Shown in pieces: positions 25,289 to 33,290 of a DNA stretch of 51,448 bases. Where the stretch lies: NCBI GenBank assembly GCA_002372505.1, contig DFGY01000018.1, positions 1-51,448 on the forward strand, written 5' to 3'. The notes below the pieces were generated by a model. That model did not search any database and had not been told where the DNA came from. It was given only the letters and a program-made list of their open reading frames with translations. The translations under genes and the position numbers were made by a program. How positions within the stretch are numbered: the stretch's first letter is position 1; each line of letters begins with the position of its first letter. The DNA comes from Firmicutes bacterium UBA3738. Its GTDB lineage: Bacteria > Bacillota > Clostridia > Peptostreptococcales > Anaerovoracaceae.

Positions 25289-25552
25289 CTATATGCGATG
25301 CATGGAATTGAAAATGTCTTCATGCATTACATGTATCTGCATGTCGCTGACGTTTTTCTCTAAGTTGGCGCGCAGGTCATCCAGGCTGCCATTAAGATTT
25401 GAAATGTCCACGAGCATTATCATTGCAAAATACTCATCAAGGATTGATTGTGTCACTTCCAGAACGTTTGCGTTTGCATCGGCACATGTAGAGCTAACTC
25501 TGGCAAGAATGCCGACCATGTCTTTTCCAAGTACGGTGATTACAGCTTTCAT
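25289..25552 (-). CDS. ACT-domain protein (UPF0237 family)
   Basis: A single ACT domain of 87 residues: KAVITVLGKDMVGILARVSSTCADANANVLEVTQ is the beta-alpha-beta start with the glycine turn, followed by MIMLVDISN. ACT domains bind amino acids or other small ligands. Twelve bases separate it from DUF711, with which it is conserved as a pair, so it is probably the regulatory partner. AAAGGAAC serves as ribosome binding site. Confidence 0.88.
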   Translation of the reverse strand: MKAVITVLGKDMVGILARVSSTCADANANVLEVTQSILDEYFAMIMLVDISNLNGSLDDLRANLEKNVSDMQIHVMHEDIFNSMHRI

Positions 25553-25596
25553 ATACTATGTTCCTTTCTACTTATGTATTAAATTTAGTACGGAGT

Positions 25597-26628
25597 TTAT
25601 TCTACCACAAAAGAGTTAAATGGCATATAGAAAATTATTCCGTCCTTAAGTGTATTGTCAATTTTATACTTAGGTGTAATGTCAGGGTAGGCTTCTGCGA
25701 TCCATTTTTTGTTGGCGCCTTTGTGGCCGATCATAGGTGAAAACCACTTCTCATTGGAATAGAAGGTGCAGCTGCCGGAGACGGCATGAGAAAGTGCTTC
25801 CTCCATTTGCTCTCTGCATATTTCGCCTTCAACCAGCTGGCGGAAGGCAGGGTGGTAGCCCTTGCCAAGGTCCATGTCGTTGGTCATAAGGTCCGTGCTC
25901 TTAAGACCCACTCTCATAATGTTTATATCCGCCGCCATGAGGATCTTGTACATTTCCTTTGTTATTTCTATAGCCTCACTTTCGGAAGGCGGAGTGTAAG
26001 CGCCGGACCTGTACATTTCCGCAAGCTCCGTGTCCGGCAGCACCACTGTAGGGTAGAGTCTGGCGAGCTCCGGTTTTATTGCCGCAGCCTTCCTTGCAGA
26101 TTCCATAGCCTTTTCCTTTGTGTCCCCGGGAAGGCCTATCATGAGCTGAATCCCCAGCTCAAATCCATATTCCTTTATTAAATTGCATGCCCGGTATACA
26201 TCCTCTTCATTATGTCCACGCTTCGATAGAGCCAGAACTTCATCGTCAAAGGACTGTACTCCCAGCTCAATAGTGTCTGCAGAAAATTCCTTTAGATTAT
26301 CAAGTATTTCTTCATTTATATAATCGGGCCTGGTGGACATGTGGATCTTATGAATTTTCCCGGCCACTTTATATTCATAGGCCACCGCCAGATATTCCCT
26401 TTGCATGTTCATGGGAATGCCTGTAAAGCTGCCGCCGAAAAAGGCCACTTCAATAGTGTCGAGGCCTCGGCCCTCTAAAGTGGGCAGGTAAGTTTCTATG
26501 GTATTTCTCACATCATCTGCCGACGGCACATTACTCCTGGCAGTAATAATATTCTGGTTGCAGAATACGCAGGAATGGCCGCAGCCAATGTGTGGTATGA
26601 AGATCGGAATTATTGCATGCTTTTTCAT
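25597..26628 (-). CDS. Elp3-like radical SAM protein without acetyltransferase domain
   Basis: The radical SAM cluster motif CGHSCVFC (CxxxCxxC) follows the N-terminus MKKHAIIPIFIPHIGC; VAFFGGSFTGI and ELGVQSFDDEVL are typical of the Elp3/oxygen-independent coproporphyrinogen oxidase-like group. The HAT domain of true Elp3 is missing, so the substrate is unknown. The ATG at 26628 fits the family start; an in-frame TTG 33 bases upstream is possible. Neither has a Shine-Dalgarno sequence, and a TAAAAT lies 7 bases before the ATG, so the message may be leaderless. The ACT and DUF711 genes follow in the same direction. Confidence 0.82.
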   Translation of the reverse strand: MKKHAIIPIFIPHIGCGHSCVFCNQNIITARSNVPSADDVRNTIETYLPTLEGRGLDTIEVAFFGGSFTGIPMNMQREYLAVAYEYKVAGKIHKIHMSTRPDYINEEILDNLKEFSADTIELGVQSFDDEVLALSKRGHNEEDVYRACNLIKEYGFELGIQLMIGLPGDTKEKAMESARKAAAIKPELARLYPTVVLPDTELAEMYRSGAYTPPSESEAIEITKEMYKILMAADINIMRVGLKSTDLMTNDMDLGKGYHPAFRQLVEGEICREQMEEALSHAVSGSCTFYSNEKWFSPMIGHKGANKKWIAEAYPDITPKYKIDNTLKDGIIFYMPFNSFVVE

Positions 26629-26740
26629 AAGAGTGATTTTAACAGATAAAGGGCCTGGCAAAAAGTTTTTTAGAAAGATTCGCCGGAATATGTTAATATG
26701 TTTAGCAATGAGTTTATGTTTTTATTAGAAGGGAAGAAAA

Positions 26741-27190
26741 ATGAAATTTGTCATTCAGAGAGTAACAGAAGCCAGCGTAAAAGTTGATGAAGAAGTAGTC
26801 GGCAAAATCGACAAGGGCTTCATGATCCTTGTGGGAATAGCCGATACGGATACAAAGGAAATTGCGGACAAGTATATTGAGAAAATGTCCAAGCTGAGAA
26901 TATTTGAAGATGAGAACGGTAAGACTAATCTTTCACTTGCAGACGTAGGTGGACAGGTGCTGATGATTTCACAGTTCACCCTGTACGCCGACTGCAAGAA
27001 GGGCAACCGTCCCAGCTTCATCGGTGCCGGTGGCCCGGATATGGCATCGGAGCTTTACGACTACATGTGTGAGAAGACCAAGGAGTTCGTCCCTGTAGTG
27101 GAAAGGGGAATTTTCGGCGCAGAAATGAAGGTCAGCCTTGTTAACGACGGACCTTTCACTGTCATATTCGATCACGGTATGTTCTCGTAA
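26741..27190 (+). CDS. dtd: D-aminoacyl-tRNA deacylase
   Basis: DTD removes D-amino acids (and glycine mischarged on tRNA-Ala) from tRNA. The two active-site motifs are present: SQFTLYADCKKGNRPSF, and the Gly-cisPro loop NDGPFTV near the C-terminus (most members have NDGPVT, so Phe replaces Val). 149 residues is standard. Divergent from the radical SAM gene; convergent with the flavoprotein gene. Confidence 0.94.
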   Translation: MKFVIQRVTEASVKVDEEVVGKIDKGFMILVGIADTDTKEIADKYIEKMSKLRIFEDENGKTNLSLADVGGQVLMISQFTLYADCKKGNRPSFIGAGGPDMASELYDYMCEKTKEFVPVVERGIFGAEMKVSLVNDGPFTVIFDHGMFS

Positions 27191-27203
27191 ATAGCTTAAG
27201 AAG

Positions 27204-28622
27204 TTACCTGATATTACCCCGGGTAGCTATCAGGTCAGCTCCATCAATAAAGTCTTTAACCAGCACATCTCCCGGATGAATCATCGGCCGCGAGGGCATA
27301 GGTTTACCTCGGAAGGAGGCGGCGCAGTCGGGACCGAATCTTAGATGCTCGATGCGCTCCATGGCCTCAGGGATGTGCTCTTTTGGTATAGGCTTAGATG
27401 TCCTGACGCTAATTAAATCGGACCAGACCATGACGGATGTGGTGAGGACCCGCTTAGGCGCAGTGCGCTCTTCAGCTGCATAGGCAGCGCCGCGCTCACA
27501 TTTACCGCCGCTGCCGTCTTCTGCGATTTCGCAGGAATTGGGGCAGAGTATACAGGTAATGGTTTTATAGTAATCCTCGGACTCCATTTTTTTAACCAGC
27601 TTTTCCTTGTTGGCCTTTACACGTTTACTTTCCTGAGCCCGGGTTTCTTCAATATTTGTATACTGATATTTTGAGTTTATATCCTTATTATTAAGAAATT
27701 CATTTATTTCTTCGGCCACCTCAGCTCCGTTGTTTGATACATCGTCAACTAGACCGTGGACGAAGAGGGAGTTGCCGCAGAGGAAAATTCTCTTTGAAAG
27801 GGCCTCGTCTCCGTCAGCCAGGAGCACTTTCTTTCCGATTTCACTCTTATAGTCCAGAAGGGAATTTTCCGGAATGAGTCCCACGGAAAGTATGACAGTG
27901 TCGCAGTCAATGTCCATTCCGTTGGAAAGGCTGACTCCCGTTACCCGGTCGTTGCCATATATATTTGTAACCGTAGTATTCAGATAAAGGGGAATGTCAT
28001 AGTCGTAAAGGCACTGCCTTAAGTTACGGGGCAGACCTCCGGGAACATTATCGATTTCCACGACGCACTTTACATCCACTCCCTCAAGGGTGAGCCTTCT
28101 GGCCATAATAAGGCCAATGTCACCGGAGCCGACTATTACTGCTGAATCGCCTATAACCAGGTTCTTTAAATTTACCAGGGACTGAGCCAGGCCGGCGGAG
28201 TAAACTCCGGCAGGTCTGGTGCCGGGAATGTAGGCGGCGCCACGGCCTCTTTCTCTGCAGCCTGTAGCCAGGACAACGGTCTTTGCCTCTACGAAGATGC
28301 TGCCGTTTGAGGTAGCGATTTCAGCGGCTATGGGGTAGTCTTCATTTTCGGACTTTGATATGTTCATAACCGTAGCCTCCAGGAGAATGTCTTCTGCGTG
28401 AGGCTTTAGCTTCTGAATATATAGCGAGCTGTACTCGGGGCCGGATAAATTCTTTCCCAGTATGCTCAGGCCGAAGCCGTCGTGAATACACTGAGGCAGC
28501 AGGCCTCCAAGGCGGTCGGAGCGCTCGCAGAGGAGCACGTCACTCACTCCCAGCTCAAATAGCTTGTCCATGGTGGCCATGCCGGCAGGGCCGCCACCTA
28601 TTATCAGTACATTCTTTTTCAT
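27204..28622 (-). CDS. FAD-dependent NAD(P) oxidoreductase fused to a DUF1667 domain
   Basis: Residues 1-310 form a two-dinucleotide-binding flavoprotein: FAD site LIIGGGPAGMATMDKL at 6-21, VLATGCRERGRGA, NAD site VIVGSGDIGLIMARRL, and SVGLIPENSLL. After a charged helical linker, residues from about 350 form a DUF1667 domain with CILCPNSC and a later CERG, cysteines likely to bind a metal or Fe-S cluster. In many Firmicutes these are two adjacent genes; here they are one. The GlpA-like gene upstream overlaps it by four bases. The pair probably oxidises a 2-hydroxy acid or glycerol 3-phosphate and passes electrons on; the substrate is not provable here. Confidence 0.85.
   Translation of the reverse strand: MKKNVLIIGGGPAGMATMDKLFELGVSDVLLCERSDRLGGLLPQCIHDGFGLSILGKNLSGPEYSSLYIQKLKPHAEDILLEATVMNISKSENEDYPIAAEIATSNGSIFVEAKTVVLATGCRERGRGAAYIPGTRPAGVYSAGLAQSLVNLKNLVIGDSAVIVGSGDIGLIMARRLTLEGVDVKCVVEIDNVPGGLPRNLRQCLYDYDIPLYLNTTVTNIYGNDRVTGVSLSNGMDIDCDTVILSVGLIPENSLLDYKSEIGKKVLLADGDEALSKRIFLCGNSLFVHGLVDDVSNNGAEVAEEINEFLNNKDINSKYQYTNIEETRAQESKRVKANKEKLVKKMESEDYYKTITCILCPNSCEIAEDGSGGKCERGAAYAAEERTAPKRVLTTSVMVWSDLISVRTSKPIPKEHIPEAMERIEHLRFGPDCAASFRGKPMPSRPMIHPGDVLVKDFIDGADLIATRGNIR
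27206..27235. repeat. Strong hairpin at the dtd / flavoprotein convergence
   Basis: ACCTGATA (27206-27213) pairs perfectly with TATCAGGT (27228-27235); inside, TACCC faces GGGTA. It is formed by the last codons of the minus-strand gene. No T tract follows on either side, so termination activity is uncertain. Confidence 0.4.
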
Positions 28623-30034
28623 CTGAGCCTCCTTGTAAACATTTCACTGCCTGCACCGGCCATGGAAAATTTCATTGGGTCTATCTGACGCTCCTGCCTT
28701 AGGAGTGTAATGAGCTCTCCCGTGCAGAAGCTGCCCTGGCATCTGCCCATACCGATTCTCGTTCTGTTTTTCAGCCCCCGGAGCGTAGGTCTTGCTCCCA
28801 GGGAGGTGAGACGGTCAAAGGCCATGAGGACGTCGTTTGCCGTTACGGATTCGCAGCGACATATTTGCTGGGCGGCGCCGGACACACGGTTGTAGGGGAA
28901 TGTGCCCAGTGCCACTTTCTTTGCGCTTAGCTCCGGTGCGTAGGAAATAATTTTATCCACTACCTCCATGGCAAGAGGCATGCTGGCTGTTATGCCCGGG
29001 GACTCTATTCCCAGCAGGCTGATAAAGCCCTCTATGGATTCATCAATGAGGAAGTCATCGTATTCATCACCATCAACAAGTACCTTTGGTCTTACTCCGG
29101 CAAAGCTTCTTATGATGGCTGCCTTGGTGAGACCGGGGAGGAGCCTGCTTCCTTCTTCAAAGAGCTGGTCCATTACCTCACCGGTAGTGGCGTAAAGCTC
29201 AGGAAGCATCATGTCCTTGGATACCTGCAGGTATTCGCTGGAGGGTCCTATGAGAATGTTCCCGTCAATGGTAGGTGTGAGATGAACTCCCAGTACGTCT
29301 GCACCGGGGCGGACAGCAGGGTAGACGGGATAGTCTATTTCCCCGAAGTAGGGGTCCACTATGTGGTATTCTCCCCGGCAGGGAAGGACTTCAAACTTGT
29401 CTATGCCGGCAATTCTGCATACGTCAGCAGCTCCAAGCCCCGCAGCGTTAACTACATATCTTGAAGTAAATATCTGTTCCTTTTCACCGTAGTCTCCCTT
29501 CTGAGTCGTAGTCAGCTCAAAGAGGGAGTCACTGTTTTTTTCTATGATTTTAACATTCCTGTCGAAGTGGAATATTGCTCCGTTAAGGTGGGCTGCCTCA
29601 GCCAGAGCAATGGTGTAGCGGAGGGGATCCGTAATGGCGGTGTCAGGGGAATAAAGGGCGTACCTGCCCTGAAACTCACAGGTCTCTACATTTACTCCGT
29701 TGGCACGTCCTTGTTCATAGAGTTCATCAACGTATATTTTGTCTTCGTCGGAAATGGCCACTACGTACTTGCCCGTCTTCCGGTAGGGTACGTCGATTTC
29801 CGTGGCAAGACCTTCAAACATATCGCTGCCTCTCTTACAGTAGAGGGCTTTGAGAGATCCGGTGGGATTGTTGAAACCTGAGTGAACCACACCGGAGTTT
29901 CTGGCGCTGGTCTCAAAGCACACATCAGGCTCCCTTTCAATGACGCAGACACTAAGTCCATTCTTCGCGCCTTCATAGGCAACTGCCGAGCCGACGGCGC
30001 CGGCGCCGATAACAATTAAATCGAATTTGTCCAT
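28619..30034 (-). CDS. GlpA/L-2-hydroxyglutarate-oxidase-like flavoprotein with C-terminal [2Fe-2S] BFD-type domain
   Basis: A DAO-fold FAD enzyme: LIVIGAGAVGSAVAYEGAK at the N-terminus, ETSARNSGVVHSGFN at the flavin, and a C-terminal bacterioferritin-associated-ferredoxin-like domain with CRCE and GRCQGSFC. It resembles anaerobic glycerol-3-phosphate dehydrogenase subunit A. The ATG at 30034 lies 9 bases after GAGG; an ATG two codons earlier is possible but too close to it. With the downstream flavoprotein-DUF1667 gene (ATGA overlap) it forms a two-gene dehydrogenase complex. No glycerol kinase or facilitator is nearby, so glycerol 3-phosphate as substrate remains an inference. Confidence 0.85.
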   Translation of the reverse strand: MDKFDLIVIGAGAVGSAVAYEGAKNGLSVCVIEREPDVCFETSARNSGVVHSGFNNPTGSLKALYCKRGSDMFEGLATEIDVPYRKTGKYVVAISDEDKIYVDELYEQGRANGVNVETCEFQGRYALYSPDTAITDPLRYTIALAEAAHLNGAIFHFDRNVKIIEKNSDSLFELTTTQKGDYGEKEQIFTSRYVVNAAGLGAADVCRIAGIDKFEVLPCRGEYHIVDPYFGEIDYPVYPAVRPGADVLGVHLTPTIDGNILIGPSSEYLQVSKDMMLPELYATTGEVMDQLFEEGSRLLPGLTKAAIIRSFAGVRPKVLVDGDEYDDFLIDESIEGFISLLGIESPGITASMPLAMEVVDKIISYAPELSAKKVALGTFPYNRVSGAAQQICRCESVTANDVLMAFDRLTSLGARPTLRGLKNRTRIGMGRCQGSFCTGELITLLRQERQIDPMKFSMAGAGSEMFTRRLR

Positions 30035-30105
30035 ATGCATTGTCCTCAGCTATATTAATTCCTAACGGTTTGTCTATAAAGATTATAACATTTTTACAAC
30101 AAGTA

Positions 30106-30134
30106 GTGAATATATCGACTTTTTTTGATATAAT
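30106..30134 (+). promoter_or_regulatory. Probable promoter before the Hint-like gene
   Basis: A perfect TATAAT (30129-30134) has only a weak -35 (GTGAAT, 17 bp upstream). AGAGGAA lies just before the ATG of the following gene. Confidence 0.45.
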
Positions 30135-30176
30135 GTCCCAAAATTTAGTTTCAGAAGACGAGAAGAGGAATAATTA

Positions 30177-30647
30177 ATGTTAGATATTGAAGCGGAAATA
30201 CTCTTGCCCGATGGTAGCACTATTTTAGCCGGTGATGTTAAAACGAATGTAACGCTGGCTGATATGTTCGGTAATCCGCAGACGGTAAAGCGTCGCAAAA
30301 CCACATCGGAAAAGGAGTATCACTACCTTAAGTTTGAAAACGGAAAGAGCATGCTGACTCTTCCGTATTTAAGCATACTCACTCGGGAGGATCAGGTAGA
30401 TGCCAACAATCTTGAGCCGGGGGACAAGGTTCTCGGATTCAGGGATGGCAAGCCATGTGAAATCAAAGTTACAGACTCTCTTCCGATTACTATTTACAAC
30501 AAGAAGCATCTGGGCATGCCCAAGAAGGTTAAGATGCTCTTCTTTGAGAGCTACGAGGATATGCCTTTCGTTGCAAATGAAGTGGTAATCGGACTGAGAA
30601 AACAGCTGCGGTTTGTTGACCTGGGCGACTATCTCGATAACCTGTAA
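30177..30647 (+). CDS. Hypothetical protein, possibly Hint-like fold
   Basis: A 156-residue soluble protein with no signal peptide. The order of blocks, LLPDGSTILAGDV at 9-21, YLKFENGKSMLTLPYLSILT in the middle and LEPGDKVLGFRDG after, resembles Hint (intein/hedgehog-type) domains, where a DG turn, an NG-xx-LT-xx-H segment and a L-xx-GD-xV segment recur. The catalytic N-terminal cysteine and the block B histidine of self-splicing Hint domains are not seen, so it would be inactive. This fold assignment is weak. It stands at the head of the wall-polymer cluster, 45 bases before the fused cytidylyltransferase gene. Confidence 0.75.
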   Translation: MLDIEAEILLPDGSTILAGDVKTNVTLADMFGNPQTVKRRKTTSEKEYHYLKFENGKSMLTLPYLSILTREDQVDANNLEPGDKVLGFRDGKPCEIKVTDSLPITIYNKKHLGMPKKVKMLFFESYEDMPFVANEVVIGLRKQLRFVDLGDYLDNL

Positions 30648-30675
30648 ACATAAATGATAAGTTTGAAAAAATAGA

Positions 30676-30681
30676 TATAAT
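30676..30681 (+). promoter_or_regulatory. -10 element immediately before the fused cytidylyltransferase gene
   Basis: TATAAT ends 11 bases before the ATG at 30693, and no Shine-Dalgarno sequence is visible, so transcription would start 4-5 bases before the start codon (near-leaderless). No good -35 is seen. Confidence 0.4.
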
Positions 30682-30692
30682 ATGGTAGCATT

Positions 30693-32027
30693 ATGAGCAT
30701 GAAGAGAAAAAAAGTAATAACCTATGGTACCTTTGATTTATTCCACGAAGGTCACTACAACATTTTAAAAAGAGCAAAGGAATACGGTGATTATTTAATC
30801 GTTGGTGTCACAGGCGAAAATTATGATATAGGACGCGGTAAAATGTCCGTTCATGATTCACTGGCCGTAAGAATAGACAACGTTAAGAAGACCGGTTTTG
30901 CCGACGAAATCATTGTTGAAGAGTATTTAGGTCAGAAAATAAGTGATATTGAGAAATATGATATAGATACTTTTGTCATAGGCGATGACTGGAAGGGTAA
31001 GTTCGACCACATCGCCAGATATTGTAATCTTGTATATCTTGAGAGGACTCAAGGTGTTTCAAGTACAATGATTCGTCAGGAAAAATTCAACAAGCACAGA
31101 ATAGGCATTATATTTGACGTTCTTGATGAGAACAAAATTATTTCCGAAACCACTCAGATTGGCGAGTTTGAAGTCACAGCTGCCTACACGGACAAGGATG
31201 ATTTGAAAAAAGACTTTGAAAAGAAGTATGACTTCTCAAATATCTATGATAGCTTTGATGATTTTCTCGGTAACTGCGATATCGTCTTTATCAGATGTGG
31301 CGTTGACGACAGAGCCGGTTTTATCGAAAAATCCATTAAATCAGGTAAGCATGTAATTTGCGACCCGCCATTTTCATTATCCAAGGAAAAGCAGATCAGA
31401 CTTTTTGAGCTTGCCAAGGAAAACAACGTCATTCTCATCGACAACGTTAAAATGGTACATATCCATGTGTTCAATCAATTGCTGTGGATGACTCAGGGCA
31501 ATCTCATCGGAGATATTCTCAGCTTTTCCTGCTCCGTATCGAAAAACGATAAGAGCAAGGAGAATCTCTTATATGATTTGCTTGCTCTCACATTATGTCC
31601 GATGATAAAGATAATGGGACAGGATTACAACAGCGTTGATATACAGATTACCAAGGATGGAAACGAAATAGAATTTGCCTCTCTGGATTTCAAATACAAT
31701 TCCGGTAGAGTGCTTATTAATGTCGGTAACAATATCAGAGTCAGAAATCAGTTGGAGATTGTTGGCACCGAGGGTACTATCAGAGTTGATGGTAACTGGT
31801 GGAGAGGCAACTATTTTGAACTGGATTATCCTGATTCCGATAATGTTGAAATATATAACACAAACTATAATGGCAATGGGTTTAAGTATTTGCTTAAAAC
31901 TATGTCAAACATGCTTTCAAACGGACGAATCGTTTCAACGGGAGTATTCCCTGATGAATCAATAAAGATAGTAGACATTCTTGAAACGGTGTCTAAATTG
32001 GAAGAAAATCAGGAGAGGAGAAATTAA
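30693..32027 (+). CDS. TagD-like cytidylyltransferase fused to degenerate Gfo/Idh/MocA domain
   Basis: Residues 1-135 are a glycerol-3-phosphate-cytidylyltransferase-type nucleotidyltransferase: TYGTFDLFHEGH (His18 and His21 of HxGH) and RTQGVSSTMIR in place of the usual RTEGISTT. Residues about 140-440 have a Gfo/Idh/MocA-like layout, but the glycine-rich NAD loop is absent (GIIFDVLDENKI) and the catalytic EKP motif reads DPP (HVICDPPFSL), so this half is probably not an active dehydrogenase. The enzyme likely makes a CDP-polyol, with the second domain perhaps binding substrate or partner. First clear enzyme of the wall-polymer cluster. Confidence 0.85.
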   Translation: MSMKRKKVITYGTFDLFHEGHYNILKRAKEYGDYLIVGVTGENYDIGRGKMSVHDSLAVRIDNVKKTGFADEIIVEEYLGQKISDIEKYDIDTFVIGDDWKGKFDHIARYCNLVYLERTQGVSSTMIRQEKFNKHRIGIIFDVLDENKIISETTQIGEFEVTAAYTDKDDLKKDFEKKYDFSNIYDSFDDFLGNCDIVFIRCGVDDRAGFIEKSIKSGKHVICDPPFSLSKEKQIRLFELAKENNVILIDNVKMVHIHVFNQLLWMTQGNLIGDILSFSCSVSKNDKSKENLLYDLLALTLCPMIKIMGQDYNSVDIQITKDGNEIEFASLDFKYNSGRVLINVGNNIRVRNQLEIVGTEGTIRVDGNWWRGNYFELDYPDSDNVEIYNTNYNGNGFKYLLKTMSNMLSNGRIVSTGVFPDESIKIVDILETVSKLEENQERRN

Positions 32028-32030
32028 GTT

Positions 32031-33272
32031 ATGACAAAAAGATTATCTACTAAAATGTTCGCAATACTGATTGCGGCGGCAATGGTTTTTACTGCTTTTT
32101 CCTTTATTTCGCAACCGGCAAAGGCAGCAACACCATCCAAGTATAAGACTTATACAATTTCAGCAAAATCAGGTCCTATTAATAAAAAAATGAGAAGATA
32201 CAGTTTTTATAATAGGTACACAAAGCATTACTATGTGCTGAGATCCTACATGGAGCTCTTTGAAAAGAAAGGCGGCGGCACTCTTATTTTAAAGAAGGGA
32301 ACATACACGATTACCAATACAATTTTCATTCCAAACAATGTTACTATCATCCTGAAGAAGGGCGCTAAAATTGTTAAAGGAAAGAAAACAAAGCTTAAGA
32401 AGCTGAAGCCTTCTGATTCTTTGTTCCACTTCATAAAGCCGAGCAAGGGTCTGAAGAAGAAGGTCTATGGCAAGTATAACAGTTCAAGAAATATCAGGCT
32501 CATCGGTGAAGATAAAAATGTAATTGATATGAAGTATCAGAAAAACAGCAATTGCATTGAAGCAGGTCACAATAAAAATGTAACTATCGAAGGATTGACC
32601 TTTAAGAATGTTCACGGCGGACATTTCATGGAGCTGGATGCCAATTACAACTGCACAATTAAGAACTGTACCTTCCTCAACATTAAGGACGCTAAAAATG
32701 TCAGAGAAGCTATAAATCTGGATACACCGGATAAGATTACCGGCGGATTCACAGCTAAATGGAGCAAAATGGACAAGACAGCCAATGATACAGTTATTAT
32801 CGATAATTGTGTTTTCAAAAATATGCCTAGAGCCATAGGAACTCACAACTATAGTTATGATCATCCTCACAAAAACATAACTATTACAAATTGTTCTATT
32901 TCAAATGTAAGTTCATTTGGCATAGGCATAATGTACTGGCACGGAGCTTTGATAGAAAACAATACGATAATCGGTAAATATAGTAAAGGAAATAATGTAT
33001 TTGATGGTATTTTAGGCTACGGTGCAATTGGCAACACTATCAAAAACAATACCATACGCAACTTCAGATACCCCTTGCTTTTCAAAGGATATCAGGATGA
33101 GCATTTCAAAAAATGGTATAAACCTATTTACAATACTTTCACAGGTGAAGAACTGAAGGAAATGTATTCAAACAACTGTGCCGGACTTGCTTACGATATT
33201 GGGTTCATTATAGATAATCCAGGCGGAACCCCCACGGGTCCGTACAGAATACCTATAACGTTGATAAACTAG
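32031..33272 (+). CDS. Secreted right-handed beta-helix protein 1
   Basis: A signal peptide (MTKRLSTKMFAILIAAAMVF, hydrophobic to about 26, cleavage near QPAKA-AT) precedes a 380-residue pectate-lyase-like beta helix with coil repeats such as NVTIEGLTFKNV, NCTIKNCTFLNI, DTVIIDNCVFKNM and NITITNCSISNV. The block GHFMELDANYNCTIKNC...REAINLDTP recurs in the second beta-helix protein of this cluster and may mark the active site. GGAGAGGAG precedes the start. It is embedded between polymer genes in one direction, so an extracellular role on the polymer (binding, trimming or modification) is likely. No wall anchor seen. Confidence 0.8.
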   Translation: MTKRLSTKMFAILIAAAMVFTAFSFISQPAKAATPSKYKTYTISAKSGPINKKMRRYSFYNRYTKHYYVLRSYMELFEKKGGGTLILKKGTYTITNTIFIPNNVTIILKKGAKIVKGKKTKLKKLKPSDSLFHFIKPSKGLKKKVYGKYNSSRNIRLIGEDKNVIDMKYQKNSNCIEAGHNKNVTIEGLTFKNVHGGHFMELDANYNCTIKNCTFLNIKDAKNVREAINLDTPDKITGGFTAKWSKMDKTANDTVIIDNCVFKNMPRAIGTHNYSYDHPHKNITITNCSISNVSSFGIGIMYWHGALIENNTIIGKYSKGNNVFDGILGYGAIGNTIKNNTIRNFRYPLLFKGYQDEHFKKWYKPIYNTFTGEELKEMYSNNCAGLAYDIGFIIDNPGGTPTGPYRIPITLIN

Positions 33273-33290
33273 AGGTTTTGGAGAATATTA

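Noticed and set aside
27206..27235. Bidirectional terminator between dtd and the flavoprotein gene
   Set aside because: The hairpin is strong, but neither strand has a T tract after it; kept only as a hairpin.
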